Assembly: GCF_007049795.1 (NCBI RefSeq)
Contig: NZ_SCFY01000013.1
Location: forward strand, 1 to 64,000
Direction of reading: 5' to 3'
DNA length: 64,000 nt
Origin: Ectopseudomonas mendocina
Lineage (GTDB): Bacteria > Pseudomonadota > Gammaproteobacteria > Pseudomonadales > Pseudomonadaceae
This document shows, piece by piece, positions 60,829 through 64,000 of the stretch. A program made the position numbers and the translations under genes. The notes under the pieces are model-generated. The model was given only the letters and a program-made list of their open reading frames with translations, made no database searches and was not told where the DNA came from. How positions within the stretch are numbered: the stretch's first letter is position 1; each line of letters begins with the position of its first letter.

Positions 60829-61626
60829 CTACTGAGCCCATTTCGGCTTGCGCTTCTGCACGAAGGCCATGGTGCCCTCGACGCCTTCGGCGCCGGTCAC
60901 GGCGGCGGCGAACCGTTCGGCAGCGCGGTCGAGCAACGGGCCGAGTGCTTCGCGTTCGCTGGCCAGCAGCAGGGCCTTGGTCTGGGCATTGGCCTGTGGC
61001 GCACATTGGCGAATCTGCTCCAGGGTTTCGTCCAGGCGCTGTTGCAGGGCAGCTTCATCGTGCTCGCAGTAGTGCACCAGGCCCAGACGCAGGGCCTCGG
61101 CACCGTCGAAGCGGGCGGCGGTCAGGGCCAGGCGGCGTGCCTGGGTCAGGCCGATGCGGTGCACGACGAAGGGAGCGATCTGCGCCGGGAGAATGCCCAG
61201 CGTAGTTTCCGGCAGGCCGAACTTGGCGCCGCTGGTGGCGATGGCCACATCGGATACGCAGGCCAGGCCGAAGCCGCCGCCCAGCACGGCGCCTTCCAGC
61301 ACGGCAATCAGCACCTGTGGCGCGGCCTGGGCCTCTTCCAGCAGTGCGCCGAAGGCGCGGTTCAGCTCACGGTAGGCGTCGCCTCCCTTGGCGCGGGCGC
61401 CGGCCATGTCCTTGATATCGCCGCCGGCGCAGAAGTGGCCAGCGGCACCGCGCAGAACGAGTGCACGCACGTTCGGATCATGGCGCACGGCTTCCAGGGT
61501 GGCGCGCAGTTCGCCGACCATCGCCAGGCTCATGGCGTTGCGGCTGTCCGGGCGGTTGAGGGTGACGTGCAGCACGCCATCGACGGAGTTCAGCAGCAGG
61601 GTTTCGCAGTGGGGCAGATCATTCAT
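60829..61626 (-). CDS. atuE: Enoyl-CoA hydratase (isohexenylglutaconyl-CoA hydratase type)
   Basis: The 265-residue crotonase-family protein has oxyanion-hole segments CAGGDIKDM and GAVLGGGFGLACV and the family closing helices. In the Atu pathway the hydratase adds water to 3-isohexenylglutaconyl-CoA. The specificity is inferred from gene order; LiuC-type hydratases are similar. Its start at 61626 has GAGG upstream. Confidence 0.86.
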   Translation of the reverse strand: MNDLPHCETLLLNSVDGVLHVTLNRPDSRNAMSLAMVGELRATLEAVRHDPNVRALVLRGAAGHFCAGGDIKDMAGARAKGGDAYRELNRAFGALLEEAQAAPQVLIAVLEGAVLGGGFGLACVSDVAIATSGAKFGLPETTLGILPAQIAPFVVHRIGLTQARRLALTAARFDGAEALRLGLVHYCEHDEAALQQRLDETLEQIRQCAPQANAQTKALLLASEREALGPLLDRAAERFAAAVTGAEGVEGTMAFVQKRKPKWAQ

Positions 61627-61640
61627 CGCATAGCCTCGGT

Positions 61641-61661
61641 GTAGGGCGGGTGAAACCCGCC
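61641..61661. repeat. Single GTAGGGCGGGTGAAACCC repeat
   Basis: A 21-base unit with internal stem GGCGGGT / ACCCGCC around GAA. Two inverted copies lie at 62872-62921. Confidence 0.7.
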
Positions 61662-61681
61662 GCAACGGTATGAGTGGCAGG

Positions 61682-62842
61682 TCAGCCTTTCTTTTTCCCT
61701 GGCAGGATGCCCATCAGCTTGCAGATGATGCCGAGCATGATTTCGTCGGCGCCGCCGCCGATGCTGACCAGGCGCACGTCGCGGTAGGCGCGCGACACCG
61801 GGTTGTCCCACATGAAGCCCATGCCGCCCCAGTACTGCAGGCAAGCATCGGACACTTCGCGGCCCAGACGGCCGGCTTTGAGCTTGGCCATCGACGCCAG
61901 CTTGGTCACGTCGCGGCCTTTCACGTACTGCTCGGTGGCCTGGTAGACCAGCGCGCGCAGGCACTCGATCTCGGTCTGCAGCTCGGCCATGCGGAAGTGG
62001 ATGACCTGGTTGTCGATCAGTGGTTGGCCGAAGGTGTGGCGCTGCTTGCAGTAGTCGATGGTGGTGTCGACGCAGTGTTCCAGACCCTTGATCATGTTGG
62101 CCGCGCCGAACAGGCGCTCTTCCTGGAACTGCAGCATTTGCATCATGAAGCCGGCGCCTTCGTGGCCGATGCGATAGCGCTGCGGCACACGCACGTTGTC
62201 GAAGAACACCTGGGCGGTCTCGGAGCTGCGCATGCCGAGTTTGTCCAGGTGCGGACTGACGGTGATGCCGGGTGTCTTCATCGGCACCACGATCAGCGAC
62301 TTGTTGACGTGCGGCTTGTCGTCGCTGGTGTTGGCCAGCAGGCAGATGAAGTCGGCTGACGGCGAGTTGGTGATCCACATCTTGCTGCCGTTGATCACGT
62401 AATCGTCGCCGTCCTTGCGTGCAGTGGTCTTCAGGCCCGCCACGTCGGAGCCGGCGCCGACCTCGGAGACGCCGATGCAGCCGACCATCTCGCCGGTGAT
62501 GGCCGGGCGCAGGAACTCTTCGCGCAGTTCATCGGAGCCGAAGCGGGCCAGGGCCGGGGTGCACATGTCGGTCTGCACGCCGATGGACATCGGGATGCCG
62601 CCGCAATGGATGGTGCCGAACTCTTCGGCGGCGACGATCGAGTAGCTGTAGTCCAGGCCCATGCCGCCAAATTTCTCCGGCTTGGAGATGCCCAGCAGGC
62701 CCAGCTCGCCAGCCTTCTTGAAAATGTCGTGGATGGGGAAGCGGCCTTCCTTTTCCCACTCATCGACGTACGGGTTGATTTCCTTGTCGACGAAGTTGCG
62801 GACGGTACGGCGGAGTTCTTCGTGTTCTTGGGTGAAGATCAT
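61682..62842 (-). CDS. atuD: Acyl-CoA dehydrogenase (citronellyl-CoA dehydrogenase type)
   Basis: AtuD (386 residues) is an FAD acyl-CoA dehydrogenase that oxidises citronellyl-CoA to geranyl-CoA. The family segments GCIGVSEVGAGSDVAGLKTTA, WITNS and the late RDVRLVSIGGGADEIM are present, and the start is MIFTQEHEELRRTVRNF. Electrons leave through the ETF encoded at 24.9-26.6 kb. Isovaleryl-CoA dehydrogenase LiuA is a paralogue; order favours Atu. Confidence 0.88.
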   Translation of the reverse strand: MIFTQEHEELRRTVRNFVDKEINPYVDEWEKEGRFPIHDIFKKAGELGLLGISKPEKFGGMGLDYSYSIVAAEEFGTIHCGGIPMSIGVQTDMCTPALARFGSDELREEFLRPAITGEMVGCIGVSEVGAGSDVAGLKTTARKDGDDYVINGSKMWITNSPSADFICLLANTSDDKPHVNKSLIVVPMKTPGITVSPHLDKLGMRSSETAQVFFDNVRVPQRYRIGHEGAGFMMQMLQFQEERLFGAANMIKGLEHCVDTTIDYCKQRHTFGQPLIDNQVIHFRMAELQTEIECLRALVYQATEQYVKGRDVTKLASMAKLKAGRLGREVSDACLQYWGGMGFMWDNPVSRAYRDVRLVSIGGGADEIMLGIICKLMGILPGKKKG

Positions 62843-62871
62843 TTTTGTTGTGCTCCGTATCGAATGGGTCT

Positions 62872-62921
62872 GTAGGGCGGGTGAAACCCGCCACATGCTT
62901 GGCGGGTTTCACCCGCCCTAC
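62872..62921. repeat. Perfect palindrome with 21 bp arms between atuC and atuD
   Basis: The arm 62872-62892 (starting GTAGGGCGGGTGAAACCC) is exactly complementary to 62901-62921, with the loop ACATGCTT. It ends two bases before the end of atuC. Confidence 0.85.
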
Positions 62922-62923
62922 GT

Positions 62924-64000
62924 TTAAAATCTCGCGACGCCGAAGCTGCTCTTCTTCAGTGGTCGCAGGTTGGCTTCGGCGCAGATATCCAGCAAAAAGC
63001 CCAGCAGCTTGCGCGTATCGCGTGGGTCGATCAGGCCGTCGTCCCACAGGCTGGCGGTGCCGTACAGCGCGGTAGACTGGCTGTCGAGCTTCTGTGCGGT
63101 CACGGTTTCCAGCATGTCGAGCATCTTCGGATCGGCTTCCTTGCCTTCCTTGGCGTGCTTGTCCTCGGTGACGATGCGCAGCACCTTGCCGGCCTGGGCG
63201 CCGCCCATCACGGCGGTGCGGCTGTTGGGCCAGGCGAAGATGAAGCGTGGGTCGAGGCCACGGCCGCACATGGCGTAGTTGCCGGCGCCGTAGGAGCCGC
63301 CGACGACGATGGTGAGCTTGGGCACGGTGGCGTTGGCCACGGCCTGGATCATCTTCGAGCCGTGCTTGATCACGCCGTTTTGTTCCGATTCCGTCCCGAC
63401 CATAAAGCCGGTGGTGTTGTGGAAGAACAGGATCGGCGTGTTGCTTTGCTCGCACAGCTGGATGAACTGCGCTGCCTTGGCCGCACCCTGCGGGGTGATC
63501 GGGCCGTTGTTGCCGATGAAGCCGCAGGCCTGACCTTCGATCTGCAGGTGGCCGCAGACGGTCTGGCTGTCGAACTCGTTCTTGAAGTCGAGGAGCTCCG
63601 AGCCGTCAGCGATGCGCGCGATGATCTCGCGCACGTCGTAGGGCTTCTTGGCGTCGGCCGGCACCAGGCCGAGCAGCTCCTCGGCCGGGTACAGCGGCTC
63701 GCGCCAGCTTTTCGCCGGGCGCGCCGGCAACTGTTGATTCCATGGCAGCATGCCCAGGATCTCGCGCGCCAGGCGTACACCGTCGGCGTCGTTCTCAGCC
63801 AGGTACTCGGCGGTGCCGGCGACCTGGGCGTGCATCTCGGCGCCGCCGAGTTGCTCGTCGGTGGCGATCTCGCCGGTGGCGGCTTTCAGCAGAGGCGGGC
63901 CGGCGAGGAACATCTTGGCCTTGCCGCGCACCACCACCACGTAATCCGACAGGCCGGGCTGGTAGGCCCCGCCAGCGGTGCTGGAGCCATGTACCACGGT
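62924..64000 (-). CDS. atuC: Geranyl-CoA carboxylase beta subunit (C-terminal part)
   Basis: The carboxyltransferase-domain reading frame runs off the window edge, so the N-terminus and start codon are missing; about 358 residues of a usual 530-540 are visible. Segments typical of the family include VHGSSTAGGAYQPGLSDYV, CGFIGNNGPI and the late GGSYGAGNYAMCGRGLDPRF. With AtuF it forms geranyl-CoA carboxylase; the alternative LiuB (methylcrotonyl-CoA) is disfavoured by the gene order. Confidence 0.85.
   Translation of the reverse strand, partial: TVVHGSSTAGGAYQPGLSDYVVVVRGKAKMFLAGPPLLKAATGEIATDEQLGGAEMHAQVAGTAEYLAENDADGVRLAREILGMLPWNQQLPARPAKSWREPLYPAEELLGLVPADAKKPYDVREIIARIADGSELLDFKNEFDSQTVCGHLQIEGQACGFIGNNGPITPQGAAKAAQFIQLCEQSNTPILFFHNTTGFMVGTESEQNGVIKHGSKMIQAVANATVPKLTIVVGGSYGAGNYAMCGRGLDPRFIFAWPNSRTAVMGGAQAGKVLRIVTEDKHAKEGKEADPKMLDMLETVTAQKLDSQSTALYGTASLWDDGLIDPRDTRKLLGFLLDICAEANLRPLKKSSFGVARF

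Noticed and set aside
59848..61644. Long open frame antisense to atuF and atuE
   Set aside because: It spans two genes and their gap on the other strand, with no start context.

Overview
The window is a 64 kb chromosomal segment of a high-GC gammaproteobacterium, almost certainly a Pseudomonas. The order leuC-leuD-leuB-asd-usg-fimV-truA-trpF-accD-folC-SPOR-cvpA-purF-metZ-SDR is, from memory, the P. aeruginosa PAO1 order around PA3121 to PA3106. The blocks etfD/etfB-etfA-plaF, xdh-guaD-smc-zipA-ligA, folE-smr-prmB and atuC to atuG also have PAO1 counterparts but lie elsewhere in that genome. The mosaic of syntenic blocks and the abundant palindromic repeats suggest a species outside P. aeruginosa, perhaps the P. 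mendocina/oleovorans/alcaligenes group (inference).

Layout. 0-5 kb: truncated end of an IS3-type element, a small heat-shock protein behind a ROSE-type RNA thermometer, a five-PAS GGDEF-EAL protein, and a LysR regulator. 5-22.7 kb: leucine biosynthesis, aspartate-semialdehyde dehydrogenase, the polar hub protein FimV, tRNA pseudouridylation, Trp, fatty-acid, folate and purine biosynthesis genes and methionine biosynthesis (metZ). 22.8-28.3 kb: the electron-transfer flavoprotein system (etfD divergent from etfBA, with a PsrA-like box between), a MITE-like element, a 541 bp inverted repeat made of covarying hairpins, and a PlaF-like membrane phospholipase. 28.4-35.7 kb: a periplasmic binding protein, an OmpA/DUF4398 lipoprotein pair, a MocR regulator, and a translationally coupled vWA lipoprotein / ECF sigma factor / membrane protein module. 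35.7-46.4 kb: a purine salvage and catabolism island (NCS2 permease, guanine deaminase, xanthine dehydrogenase XdhABC) with two GntR regulators and recognisable operators. 46.4-53.3 kb: smc, zipA and ligA; the middle of ligA is compositionally foreign. 53.5-57.7 kb: glutaredoxin/GST-like protein, folE, an Smr protein, an isochorismatase-family hydrolase and prmB. 57.8-64 kb: part of an acyclic-terpene utilisation operon (atuC-D-E-F-G), cut by the window edge.

How genes work together. ETF and ETF-ubiquinone oxidoreductase carry electrons from acyl-CoA dehydrogenases such as AtuD to the quinone pool. The permease, GuaD and Xdh take guanine and hypoxanthine to urate. smc-zipA-ligA group chromosome and division functions. 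No phage, CRISPR array, tRNA or rRNA was seen. The features most worth following are the 541 bp covarying inverted repeat (26799-27339), the ligA mosaic, the strong terminator-like hairpin inside the start of truA, and the operator/promoter overlaps of the purine island.
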